NCBI RefSeq assembly: GCF_018812025.1
Contig: NC_063050.1
Coordinates: forward strand, 13,790,983-13,854,982
DNA length: 64,000 bases
DNA from: Megalobrama amblycephala
Lineage: Eukaryota > Chordata > Actinopteri > Cypriniformes > Xenocyprididae
Direction of reading: 5' to 3'
Below the pieces are notes generated by a model, which was given only the letters and a program-made list of their open reading frames with translations, made no database searches and was not told the origin of the DNA. Positions 49,630 to 62,000 of this stretch are shown here, one piece after another (within the stretch, counting starts at the first letter, position 1; each line of letters begins with the position of its first letter). The position numbers and the translations under genes were made by a program.

Positions 49630-49942
49630 GTTGCCAATAAAGAACTTTTTTCCTTGTTTTTCAGTAAAATGAGGAAACAAATTAATAAAATTAGGGAGTT
49701 AATTCTTAATTTGTGGCCATGATACACATTTTAATCCATAAAATAGCCCAGAATCTCAAAATATTGTTTTACCTGTAGTGTCTCGCCATAAGTGCTTTTA
49801 GTAATAAATAAATAAATAAAAGACATGTAAAAACATCTTTGCAGCCATATGCAAAATTATTTCATACAAAAAATTGCTTGTCAGCTTCTCAGTAGTGCTA
49901 TATACCGCCTGACCCTTTTGACCTTCACCTCTTGCTCCACAG

Positions 49943-50340
49943 ATGGAGGACGTGGCCTCAGCCCCGGTTCTCGCAGGCCCGTCCCAGCCCACATTTTCCC
50001 GCCCGCCGGCCTCCGAGCGTCGCACCCGCAAGTCCGGCACGGCCAACATCTTTCAGGGGGTGAACCTGCGGCAGCTCAAACGGCTCTTCCAGGCGGCGGG
50101 TGACCCGGACGCCGAGCAGAGAGCCCGCATGGTGTGGGGGAACCGGAGAGCGGCCTCCGGCGAGGACGGGGCGGAGGGGGAGGAAGAGGACGAGGATAGA
50201 GGGATGGCGGAGGTGGAGACGGGTTTGGCACAGGCGCTGGTGGGACTCAGAGTCCGAGCGCGGAACAGAAGCGGCCTCAGGGTGGAGTCTCATAAAGACA
50301 CGACGGGAACAAGATGGGTCCGAGCGTTTGGACACCTCAG
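49943..50340 (+). CDS. avpi1: avpi1, first coding exon
   Basis: The ATG lies immediately after the acceptor (ctccacag). The exon encodes 132 codons plus two bases and ends at donor gtgaga. The segment SGTANIFQGVNLRQLKRLFQ then AAGDPDAEQRARMVWGN matches vertebrate AVPI1 (arginine vasopressin-induced 1; human SANIFQDAELLQIQALFQRS). An acidic stretch (EGEEEDEDR) follows, and the exon end GHLR joins INEC across the intron as in human LRILE. AVPI1 is a small vasopressin-inducible protein linked to MAPK activation and cell-cycle entry; its biochemical activity is not known. Predicted total length is 219 residues, against about 147 in human. Confidence 0.88.
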
Positions 50341-50448
50341 GTGAGAGAGACTGAAACTAGTTATTTCAGGATATGAAAAAAAACATGGGAACATAGTATT
50401 CATTAAAGCATTTATGTGTTTATTCTAACCTCTAAATGTAAGTATTAA

Positions 50449-51226
50449 AGGGTTAGTTCACCCAAAAATGAAAATAATGTCATTTATTACTCACGCTCAT
50501 GTCGTTCCACACCCGTAAGACCTTCGTTCATCTTCTGTAAGCAAATTAAGATATTTTTGTTGAAATCTGATGGCTCAGCGATCCAACAATGACATTTCCT
50601 CTCTCAAGATCCATAAAGGTACTAAAAACATATTTAAATCAGTTCATGTGAGTACAGTGGTTCAATATTAATATTATAAAGTGACAAGAATATTTTTGGT
50701 GTGCCAAAAAAACAAAATAACTACTTATTTAGTGATGGCTGATTTCAAAACACTGCTTCAGGAAGCATCGGAGCACAATGAATCAGCGTATCGAATCATG
50801 ATTCGGATCGTGGGTCAAACCGCCCTAACGGCTGAAATCACGTGACTTTGGCGCTCCGAACCGCTGATTCGATACACTGATTCATTGTGCTCCGATGCTT
50901 CCTGAAGCAGTGTTTTGTAATCGGCCATCACTAAATAAGTCGTTATTTTGTTTTTTTTGGTGCACCAAAAATATTCTCGTCGCTTTATAATATTAATATT
51001 GAACCACTGTACTCACATGAACTGATTTAAATATGATTTTAGTACATTAATGGATCTTGAGAGAGGAAATGTCATTGCTGGCTATGGAGGCCTCACGGAG
51101 CCATCAGATTTCATCAAAAATATCTTAATTTGTGTTCTGAAGATTAAAGAAGGTCTTACGGGTGTGAAACGACATGAGGGTGAGTAATAAACGACAGAAT
51201 TTTCATTTTTGGGTGAACTAACCCTT
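50449..51226. mobile_element. Angel-like TTAA hairpin MITE (778 bp)
   Basis: The ends AGGGTTAGTTCACCC and GGGTGAACTAACCCT are flanked by TTAA (50445-50448 and 51227-51230). The arms are inverted over nearly the whole length, with gaatcatgattcggatcg at the centre. Same family as 4605-5246. In the avpi1 intron. Confidence 0.8.
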
Positions 51227-51548
51227 TTAAGTTCTGCAGTTAATTCAGGCCTCAGTCGTACAGACTCAAACTGAAATGATCTAAAAATAAAGGCTACTTA
51301 TGGTTTTGTAAACTGTCACTTAGAATGTAACCAACATCATTGTAATACTCATATACTGAATTATAATTCCTTCAGGTAGCCATTTAGCTATTTCCTGAAA
51401 TGCAACCATGTGTTCAACTAAAACTGTCAATGAAAGCATCTTTTTTGGGCGAATCTCACAAAACCTGTCAAGAACATGTTCAGGTCACATTATACCTCAA
51501 AATTAAAAGATAAACAATGAGATAACATTTTCTGCATAAAGCACATAA

Positions 51549-52170
51549 AGGATTAGTTCACTTTCAAATGAAAATTAGCCCATGATTTACTCACCCTCAA
51601 GCCATCCTAGGTGTATATGACTTTCTTCTTTCTGATGAACACAATCGGAGAACTATTAATAAATATCCTGACACATCCGAGCTTTACAATGGCAGTGAAC
51701 AGGACCAACGAGTATGAAGCTAAAGAAAGTGCATCCATCCATCAAAAACGTACTCCACACGGCTCCAGGGGGTTAATAAAGTCCTTCTGAAGTGAAGCAA
51801 TGCGCTTGTGTAAAAAATATACATATTTATCATGTTATGAAGTAAAAATATCTAGCTTCCACAAGAACACCTTCCGTATTTAACGTATGAAGAAAATGTA
51901 AAACTCTTGCAGTTAAAAATACTTACGCTACATCCTACGCCTTCCCTATTCAACTTATGGAAAAAGCTTAACTGACGCGATGCCAGTTTACACTTTCTTT
52001 GTACGTTGAATACAGAAAATGGTCTGGGCTGCGTTTCCCAAAAGTATCGTAAGCTTAAGTTGATCGTAGCTCCATTGAAACCAATGGAGCTACGATCATC
52101 TTAGGCTTACGATGCTTTTGGGAAACGCTACCCTGGTGGAAGCTAGATATTTTACTTCATAACAAAATTC
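51549..52170. mobile_element. Nested inverted repeats in avpi1 intron
   Basis: Starts aaaggattagttcactttca, like the TTAA family. A segment agtaaaaatatctagcttcc (near 51841) returns inverted near 52137-52160. Inside lies the 98-bp hairpin at 52031-52128. Confidence 0.55.
52031..52128. mobile_element. 98-bp hairpin MITE
   Basis: Ends gcgtttcccaaaag and cttttgggaaacgc. The arms pair for about 45 bp with few mismatches around the loop near cattgaaaccaatg. Resembles ISL2EU/Harbinger-type short elements. Confidence 0.7.
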
Positions 52171-53027
52171 TCAGTACTTCCAATGCAAAAATAATATTGA
52201 TACATTTTTTGTGCAATATATTTGTGTTATAGTTTAATAATATATATATTATTTATAAAAAACAAAAACAATAGTCATTTTCATTACTTGGAATGGAAAA
52301 AAAAAATATTGAAAAACAAAAAAAGTAAACAAACCTCATTCGATGCAAAAATAATAATTAATTATTTATATTGGTATTTGTACCAAAAAACAAAACAAAA
52401 ACAAAAGTCTCATACTTGTTACTTGTAATGTAAATATAATAATACATAATTTATATTGATAAACAACAAAAAAAAAAACACTGGAGACAACCTCATTCTA
52501 ATTACTTGACATGCAAAAATAATAATGCTACGTTATTTATATCTGTAATGTATTTATACATCATATTGGTGTTTGTTTACTGCCTTTATGCTGATTGCAA
52601 TAACAAAATCATTGTATTGCAGTTTTTTAGTTTACAGTACAAACATATTTCAGAACAATGAGAATTACACACACACAAAAGGTGCTGAAGAGTCATAAAA
52701 AAGTTTTTTCTTTTGTTCTTGGAGTAATATGTGACTTGGACATGATTTTGTAGGTTCATCCTCGTAGATTTACTTAAGTGTCTATATAAAGCTTCACTGC
52801 CACTGTGTGTGTGTGTGTGTGTGTGTGTGTTAATGGAAACATGCTAATCTGAATAAATGTAGGTCATGTGATCAGCCACAAACCTGCCACACTAAACACC
52901 CTGTAAACAGACAAAAATATCCAGGCACGGGTCACACACCTGTGAACTTTAGACATGATGATCATACATATACATAAAATGATCTGCATCTAATAAGTTG
53001 ATGCATTATTATTTCATCATCCATAAG
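52170..53027. other. AT-rich avpi1 intron 3' part
   Basis: Poly-A-rich, with a (GT)n tract at about 52804-52830. No gene. A pyrimidine-poor acceptor (catccataag) ends the intron. Confidence 0.6.
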
Positions 53028-53289
53028 GATCAACGAGTGCTCACTGGGACAGACGTCTGAAGTCATAACTGGAGAAGATAATGACGACAATGATGATGCT
53101 AATGATGATTCATCTGCTTTGGGAGCCTGTGGAGGGCAGAGCTCTTCTGAAGCTGGATCATGTGACCAAGGTGACTTCCTGTCCCCAGAGGAGGAGGAGA
53201 CTCAGGGGCCCTCGGGCGGCCCCCGATGGAGCTGGAACGCCGTTCAGGAGAAGGACCCCGAACGCTACCTGCATCGGATCCGACACTGA
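53028..53289 (+). CDS. avpi1: avpi1, last coding exon
   Basis: The acceptor is ataag. The exon reads INECSLGQTSEV, an acidic region with EDNDDNDDANDDSS, then LSPEEEETQG and the C-terminus RWSWNAVQEKDPERYLHRIRH followed by TGA. The ERYLHRIRH ending is the diagnostic AVPI1 C-terminus (human TSYLHQIRH), and the Trp upstream is also kept. The longer open frame starting at 53081 is out of this frame and spurious. Confidence 0.87.
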
Positions 53290-56010
53290 CGCCGGCAACG
53301 GGAAGTGGAGCAGTGTGGGATTACCACCGCCTGAACGCATTCAATCAGATTACAGCATGAGAGACTCTCCGTCACCGCAGATTTACTTGAAGCTGCCGCC
53401 TCAATCAAACGCTAGTCTTAATCGAGCAATGATCAACACTACAGCACCTGCAACAGCCCGGAACTGACATTAACAATAATCCCGCAGGATCCGAGTCCTG
53501 CTGTACCTTAATGAACTGTTTACGGGTTTGTGCCATTCTCACTAAAGCAGTCAGACACTATTAGAGGGTTCGTTTACTCAAAAATGATCATTTATACTCA
53601 TGCTCATGTTGTTTCAAACCTCAGATGACAGAACACAAAAGATACTCATGCTGCTCTTTTCTACAAAATATGAACAGTGTTGAGTTCCAAAAAAATGAGA
53701 AAAAATCATCACAAAACTGTTTAGAAATACCGCTCATGCACTACATTCAAAGTCATATGCATATGTAATATACTACATGAGTCATATAGACAATTTTTAA
53801 CTGTTTTTGATCATTTTTCTAAGGATGCACCGATATGAACATTTTGGCTGATTGCAATAATTCTTTATATTTGAAAGCGGATAACCAATATATTGGCCGA
53901 TAAATCCAAATTTTTATATAATTTCTGGGAGCCTCACATTAAAAGCCATGTCTCAAGCACACATATAATGTTATAATGTTCTCATAATAATTTATGTATT
54001 TATGTAGCCTATATTACAGCACATCTTGCACTTAAGGGGAGACACTACAGGCAAAAACACTTTTTTCATACACCTGTCAATTGAGATTTTGAGCTTTTTA
54101 AAGTGTTTTTTCAGACTGGTGGAAAGAAAACATCCAAAATACACTTTTAAGTGTATATTTTATAGCACTTTATTTATTTCAATTACAGTAAATGTCTTTA
54201 AAGGCCATCTTCTCAAAATGAGTTTTTTCTCATGCTCCGAGTCAGAAATCTCCACTTCAGCAGAACTTATATAAACCAAACTATACAGTTTTATAACTAT
54301 TTTCTAAAGCTTTTTACAGAGGGGGTTGTTGATATATAATTTGCCTGATTTTATACAACATTTTATTCCTTAAAAAAATAGTAAAAGTTTTTTTTTTTAG
54401 GCTGTTGACCGTATTTTCTGATTTATGGAGTGATAATAATAATAGATATCCAAAACCCCCTCTGTAAAAACTAGAGATGCACCGATATAAAAGCAAATTT
54501 TCACACTGTCGGCTATCTGTCGATAGTTTAAAAACAGCCATTAGTCAGGGCCGATATATCCTGTCAATCAAAAGAAGGAAGGGAAATGCTTTGTGTAAAG
54601 AAAACGCTAAGAAACCAGTTTGATGTTCAATATGAACTAATTAATTAATATGAATTAATAACATTCAGAAAGTTAAGAAATATTAATTTTAATCTTCAGA
54701 ATTTAGTTAATGTGTTAATATTAATTTGAGTGTGTTTGTTTATAACTGATACCAGTTACTCTGAAACAAGTTGATGTGGAGAGAATAAAGTTTTTATTTG
54801 CATTGCCTTCAAAATATAATGATTATTATTATGAAATAATCGGCTGTTGATATCGGTGCATCTCTAGTAAAAACCTTTTACTCTAATGTCAAAATAATGA
54901 AACAAGAATTTTTAAACCTGATTTCATCCAATATTCAGTTGAAATGTATGCAAATTAGGGCTTATTTAATTAGATAAGGCATAATTTGCATATTTAAACA
55001 TAATTCAGAAAACTTGTAATACAAACATTTTTTGCAATTCTTAATGTAATCAATCAACTGGGGAAGTATAGTGATATCTATTAGTTAATTTTTTTTATCC
55101 TGTTCACCTGGGGGTCTCTTGCTTTTTTTTATTTATTTTTTTTATATATAAGCGATTCCAATCAGATTTCAAACCATTCAGAACCATCGTGGTGAACAGC
55201 ACGCATTTAAAGTGTCTCAGCTGAAGGAAACAATCCATTATTTATCGGCTTTAATATATCGGCCAAATAATGCTAACATTATAAATGAACATATCGGCCG
55301 ATACCGATATGGTGGCCGATATATCACGGATCCTGAATTTTTTGTGTCCATACTCACTCACTCTCATTGTTATTATACTGAAAAGAGAAACCGTGCTGGT
55401 TTGGAACAACATGGGCGAGTAAATGACAAAAGCTGAATTTTTGGTGAACTATCTCTTTAAATGCAGCGATTTAAGTCTCATTGAAGCTTCCAGAGCCCCT
55501 GTCAGATATTATTTTCCGCTTATATGAATGTATGGGGCTAAAAAGTGTTGGGTTTCTATTATTTAATGATATGTGCTAGTATTTTTCTTTTCAAAACACT
55601 AGTTTCTCAGTAGTCCTCCTTTTCAGGGAGTGTTCTGCCTTCCGGTGGTGTTTAATGTTCAATATCTAAAAATATAAAAGAATGTATTTGCATTTTGCTG
55701 CAACAGCGCAGTTCTCTTCAAATCGTTAGTGTTGTTTTAGATGTGTTAGCCTGTGGTAATATGTATATAATGCATTAGTACAGTATTATCACCTGTAGAG
55801 CTATGCTGGACACTAATCAATAGTGCTGATTATTTAATGTCTTCTTCTGTCACTTCGACAGACATTTACAAGCAATACGGATGACAACATGTAGCCGAAA
55901 TCGATTTCTCTGAACACTACTACATGCACAAGAACAAGAGTTATTTTTCTCATTGTCACTAAGCTGGAACTTCCAATTAAATAGTTTTTGAAATAAAACT
56001 CAATTCTGTT
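53290..56010 (+). other. avpi1 3' UTR / intergenic region
   Basis: No coding sequence. The region contains degenerate repeats with caccgatat / atatcggc motifs (about 53825-53900, 54475-54560, 54835-54870 and 55245-55330). Candidate poly(A) signals AATAAA occur at about 54784 and at 55992-55997. Which of them ends avpi1 cannot be told from sequence. Confidence 0.5.
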
Positions 56011-56018
56011 CTTTTATT
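55992..56018. promoter_or_regulatory. Facing poly(A) signals of avpi1 and pi4k2a
   Basis: AATAAA at 55992-55997 on plus and AATAAA on minus at 56013-56018 face each other 15 bp apart. Each normal cleavage site would fall beyond the other signal, so mature 3' ends would overlap by a few tens of bases. Confidence 0.5.
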
Positions 56019-56716
56019 GAGTACTGCACTGTTATAGTTTTAGCATCTTTCATTAAATACATTACATACAAATTATACAGTCCATTGTCACGTTTTAAGG
56101 TCAGTTTTGTTGACACCTGTGAATACATTAAAAAAAATTACAATATCTTCTGATTTTCAAATGAAATCAAACAATGAGCAAAAAGAAGAATGATGTCACC
56201 GTGAGAATGGAACGTTCCAGTGTTTTTCTGCACATGCTCAGTTGAGCTCCGAGGAGACTCCGCCTCCAGGTTATGAACACCAGACACATGCACGTAAAAA
56301 AAAAAAAAAAAAAAAAAACAAAGGTAGAAAAATATAATGCTAATGGAAAAAGCAGAGGATAAAGTGTGACTTTTCAATGATTGTGAGAAGAACGAAACAG
56401 AAAAGGCCTATGAAGGACAGCTGAGCAGTAGTTCCAGTGCCGGGAGGGGGGAGTCAAGCATCAAGGTTTTACTACAGCAGAAAGTTTCTCCTTCACTGTC
56501 TTACTGACATGCAGGTCATTCTGAGCGCAGCTTTGAGTGTTTATACGGTGTAACAGTCAACGAGGCAATGCTCTCCTTCAGAATTATGTGTGGAAAGGGT
56601 TTCTCGTCAATTACTGGACCTTTTCCTACTCTCATTTGTTCCCAAAATTCCGATGAAAAAAAAAGAAAAAAAAAAGGCAACTAAAATCAGGTTGCACACA
56701 CACATAAAAGCCCCCA

Positions 56717-56878
56717 TCACCACCAGGTGAAGAAGGGTCTTCTGCTTTGGAAGCTCTGCGTGTAGGATTCACTGTTGGCCCGCTGCGGCGCCCGCGCCGT
56801 CTCCACGGTAACGGGCGGCATCTGCACCAGCTGCAGCGGCGTCTTGCCTTCACTCAGAGCCTGTCTGAGATTCAGGAT
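56717..56878 (-). CDS. pi4k2a: pi4k2a, last coding exon
   Basis: Starts ILNLRQALSEGKTPLQLVQM and ends SYTQSFQSRRPFFTWW followed by TGA. The ending is that of type II alpha phosphatidylinositol 4-kinase (human ...SYTQSFQSRKPFFSWW), not the beta isoform. The acceptor is cctctag, phase 0. Confidence 0.9.
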   Translation of the reverse strand: MLNLRQALSEGKTPLQLVQMPPVTVETARAPQRANSESYTQSFQSRRPFFTWW

Positions 56879-56879
56879 C

Positions 56880-58010
56880 TAGAGGAACGCAGGACAGGGA
56901 ATGAGCTGAAACATCTCAGAAAGAGCAGATGCATGTTTCTTCACATGCATTGAAAGAGATGTCAAGATTAAGAGCCGCTGGGCTAATATATTCAGAGACA
57001 AGCTGAAAAATGGGCATCAGTTTTTTTAAATGAAGCTGAATAGTTTATTTGATAACCTTATTAGAGTTCACATGAATCCTATCCCCTCTTGCAAACCTCT
57101 GTTTAAGAACATTTTCAACATTTAAATGATGCATTATGGCTGTATAATAGGGCCAAGCGAATTGGCCAAAAATATTATCAATATTTTTTCCCAAATCAAT
57201 CACTATCGAAATTTAACAATATTAATTTCATACCATTAATGGTGAAGGAAGTGCATTAGACCTCAAGATTGAATGTAAACATAACTTGTTTGAGAAAGCT
57301 ACCTTTTTATTTAGGAACCCATGAAGTCTGTTCTATAATCTGTTTTATTTATTTATTTATTTATTTTTATTTTTCTGGATTCTGTGTTCATCATCATCAA
57401 AATGGTGTCTAAAGAAATGAATTCATAAAACATTAACAATTTAATCAATCTTTTTAAAGGAAAATATAATCAACAAAAACATTTACAACAAAAACAAAAA
57501 ATTAAACAATTTATATTAAATGGATTCTGTGTTTTATGATTTAATACAAATTCATCACCATCAAAATGGTGTCTAATAAAATTATTTCATAAAATGTTAA
57601 TCAACCTTTTAAAATGTTATGAAAAGAAAATGTAGCAATTAATTTACATCAAAACACTGCATTTTTATTTTTGTCAAATAATGTGCTGCAAAACATAAAT
57701 ACTATGTAAACCAAAACATGGAAGAAAAAATATATGATTTTCCTTGAAATTATTATTATTATTATTAGAAGTACATTTTACTATACAATAGTAATAAAAT
57801 AATATTCAAGATAATTTCAAGATAAACCAAACTTTTATTTTGGCATATTTGACATCAGCTAGCTGAAATGCTTGTGACAATATTTGTTTTTCTCAATAAA
57901 TATCAATACTGATTTATTGCCCAGCCCTACTGTATAATACCATAATACTATAAAGCAGATTAGTGCTTTCAGTGTCTTCAAACACAACTAAAATCTAGTG
58001 GTTGTTAAAG
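56880..58010. other. AT-rich pi4k2a intron
   Basis: No gene. Includes a duplicated pair of segments (tggattctgtgtt, catcatcaaaatggtgtcta at about 57380-57410 and 57525-57570). Otherwise unremarkable. Confidence 0.6.
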
Positions 58011-58016
58011 ACTCAC

Positions 58017-58076
58017 CTGCCCCCTCATTACTGAGACCTGCTTCTTGAACTGTCCTCTGTCAAAACCCGGATCTTT
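58017..58076 (-). CDS. pi4k2a: pi4k2a exon (20 codons)
   Basis: Encodes KDPGFDRGQFKKQVSVMRGQ between acceptor ttgacag and donor gtgagt, phase 0 at both ends. It matches the conserved FDRGQF segment of the PI4KII C-lobe. Confidence 0.92.
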
Positions 58077-58178
58077 CTGTCAACGTTAATGTAAATATAA
58101 TGTCAAAACTAAGCATTCATTTAGTAAAATAGTACTAATGATAGACAAACATACCAGCGAGTCCCTAGCTGAATTTCA

Positions 58179-58400
<222 letters not shown>

Positions 58401-58424
58401 TTACAGTGATGAAGTTTGTATTTA

Positions 58425-58809
<385 letters not shown>

Positions 58810-58834
58810 TTAAAATAAAGACAATACATAGTTA

Positions 58835-59047
<213 letters not shown>

Positions 59048-62000
59048 CTACAACAGCCAATAGAAACGAGTTCTTAAACCTACAACAGCCAATAGAAATA
59101 AGTTTGCAAACCTACAACAGTTAATAGAAACGAGTTTGCAAAATTACATCAGCCAATACGAACGAGTTCAGTAACCTACATCAGCCAATAGAAACGAGTT
59201 CGCAAACCTACAACAGCCAGTAGAAACGAGTTCACAAACCTACAACAGTTAATAGAAACAAGTTCAGAAACCTACATCAGCCAATAGAAACGACTTCGTA
59301 AACCTACATCAGCCAATAGAAACGAGTTCGTAAACCTACATCAGCCAATAGAAACAAGTTCGCAAACCTACATCAGCCAATAGAAACGAGTTCGCAAACC
59401 TACAACAGCCAGTAGAAACGAGTTCGCAAACCTACAACAGTTAAATAGAAACAATTTCGGAAACCTACATCAGCCAATAGAAACGAGTTCACAAACCTAC
59501 AACAGTTAATAGAAACAAGTTCGCAAACCTACATCAGCCAATAGAAACAAGTTCACAAATCTACATCAGCCAATAGAAACGAGTTCGCAAACCTACAACA
59601 GCCAGTAGAAACGAGTTCGCAAACCTACATCAGCCAATAGAAACGAGTTCGCAAACCTACATCAGCCAATAGAAACGAGTTCGCAAACCTACAACAGTTA
59701 ATAGAAACAAGTTCGCAAACCTACATCAGCCAATAGAAACGAGTTCGCAAACCTACAACAGTTAATAGAAACAAGTTTGCAAACCTACATCAGCCAATAG
59801 AAACGAGTTCGTAAACCTACAACAGTTAATAGAAACAAGTTCACAAACCTACATCAGCCAATAGAAACGAGTTCGCAAACCTACATCAGCCAATAGAAAC
59901 GAGTTCGCAAACCTACAACAGTTAATAGAAACAAGTTCACAAACCTACATCAGCCAATAGAAACGAGTTCGCAAACCTACATCAGCCAATAGAAACGAGT
60001 TTGCAAACCTACATCAGCCAATAGAAACGAGTTCGCAAACCTACAACAGTTAATAGAAACAAGTTTGCAAACCTACATCAGCCAATAGAAACGAGTTCGC
60101 AAACCTACAATAGTTAATAGAAACGAGTTCGCAAACCTACATCAGCCAATAGAAACGAGTTTGCAAACCTACATCAGCCAATAGAAACGAGTTCGCAAAC
60201 CTACAACAGTTAATAGAAACAAGTTTGCAAACCTACATCAGCCAATAGAAACGAGTTCGCAAACCTACAACAGTTAATAGAAACAAGTTCACAAACCTAC
60301 ATCAGCCAATAGAAACGAGTTCGTAAACCTAAAACAGCCAATAGAAACGAGTTCGCAAACCTACATCAGCCAATAGAAACGAGTTCGTAAACCTAAAACA
60401 GCCAATAGAAACGACTTCGTAAACCTACATCAGCCAATAGAAACGAGTTCGTAAACCTAAAACAGCCAATAGAAACGAGTTCGCAAACCTACAAGGGCCA
60501 ATAGAAACGAGTTCGCAAACCTACAACAGCCAATAGAAACGAGTTCGCAAACCTACAAGGGCCAATAGAAACGAGTTCGCAAACCTACAACAGTTAATAG
60601 AAACGAGTTCGCAAACCTACATCAGCCAATAGAAACGACTTCGTAAACCTACAACAGCCAATAGAAACGAGTTTGCAAACCTACATCAGCCAATAGAAAC
60701 GAGTTCGCAAACCTACAACAGTTAATAGAAACAAGTTTGCAAACCTACATCAGCCAATAGAAACGAGTTCGCAAACCTACAATAGTTAATAGAAACGAGT
60801 TCGCAAACCTACATCAGCCAATAGAAACGAGTTTGCAAACCTACATCAGCCAATAGAAACGAGTTCGCAAACCTACAACAGTTAATAGAAACAAGTTTGC
60901 AAACCTACATCAGCCAATAGAAACGAGTTCGCAAACCTACAACAGTTAATAGAAACAAGTTCACAAACCTACATCAGCCAATAGAAACGAGTTCGTAAAC
61001 CTAAAACAGCCAATAGAAACGAGTTCGCAAACCTACATCAGCCAATAGAAACGAGTTCGTAAACCTAAAACAGCCAATAGAAACGACTTCGTAAACCTAC
61101 ATCAGCCAATAGAAACGAGTTCGTAAACCTAAAACAGCCAATAGAAACGAGTTCGCAAACCTACAAGAGCCAATAGAAACGAGTTCGCAAACCTACAACA
61201 GCCAATAGAAACGAGTTCGCAAACCTACAAGGGCCAATAGAAACGAGTTCGCAAACCTACAACAGTTAATAGAAACGAGTTCACAAACCTACATCAGCCA
61301 ATAGAAACGACTTCGTAAACCTACAACAGCCAATTGAAACGAGTTCGCAAACCTACAACAGCCAATAGAAACGAGTTCGCAAACCTACAAGGGCCAATAG
61401 AAACGAGTTCGCAAACCTACAACAGTTAATAGAAACGAGTTCGCAAACCTACATCAGCCAATAGAAACGACTTCGTAAACCTACAACAGCCAATTGAAAC
61501 GAGTTCGCAAACCTACAACAGCCAATAGAAACGAGTTCGCAAACCTACAAGGGCCAATAGAAACGAGTTCGCAAACCTACAACAGTTAATAGAAACGAGT
61601 TCGCAAACCTACATCAGCCAATAGAAACGACTTCGTAAACCTACAACAGCCAATTGAAACGAGTTCGCAAACCTACAACAGCCAATAGAAACGAGTTCGC
61701 AAACCTACAAGGGCCAATAGAAACGAGTTCGCAAACCTACAACAGCCAATAGAAACGAGTTTGGAAACCTACAACAGCCAATAGAAACGAGTTCGCAAAC
61801 CTACATCAGCCAATAGAAACGAGTTCGTAAACCTACAACAGTTAATAGAAACAAGTTCACAAACCTACATCAGCCAATAGAAACGAGCTCGCAAACCTAC
61901 ATCAGCCAATAGAAACGAGTTTGCAAACCTACAACAGTTAATAGAAACAAGTTCACAAACCTACATCAGCCAATAGAAACGAGTTCGCAAACCTACATCA

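Noticed and set aside
49798..50335. Minus-strand frames opposite avpi1 exon
   Set aside because: GC-rich antisense shadows of the avpi1 coding exon.
53081..53467. 128-codon plus-strand frame at the end of avpi1
   Set aside because: It overlaps the last avpi1 exon in a different frame. The correct frame ends ERYLHRIRH and joins the first exon in phase.
56632..56953. Frames of 73 and 68 codons around the last pi4k2a exon
   Set aside because: Out-of-frame readings of the pi4k2a exon; the true frame ends QSFQSRRPFFTWW.
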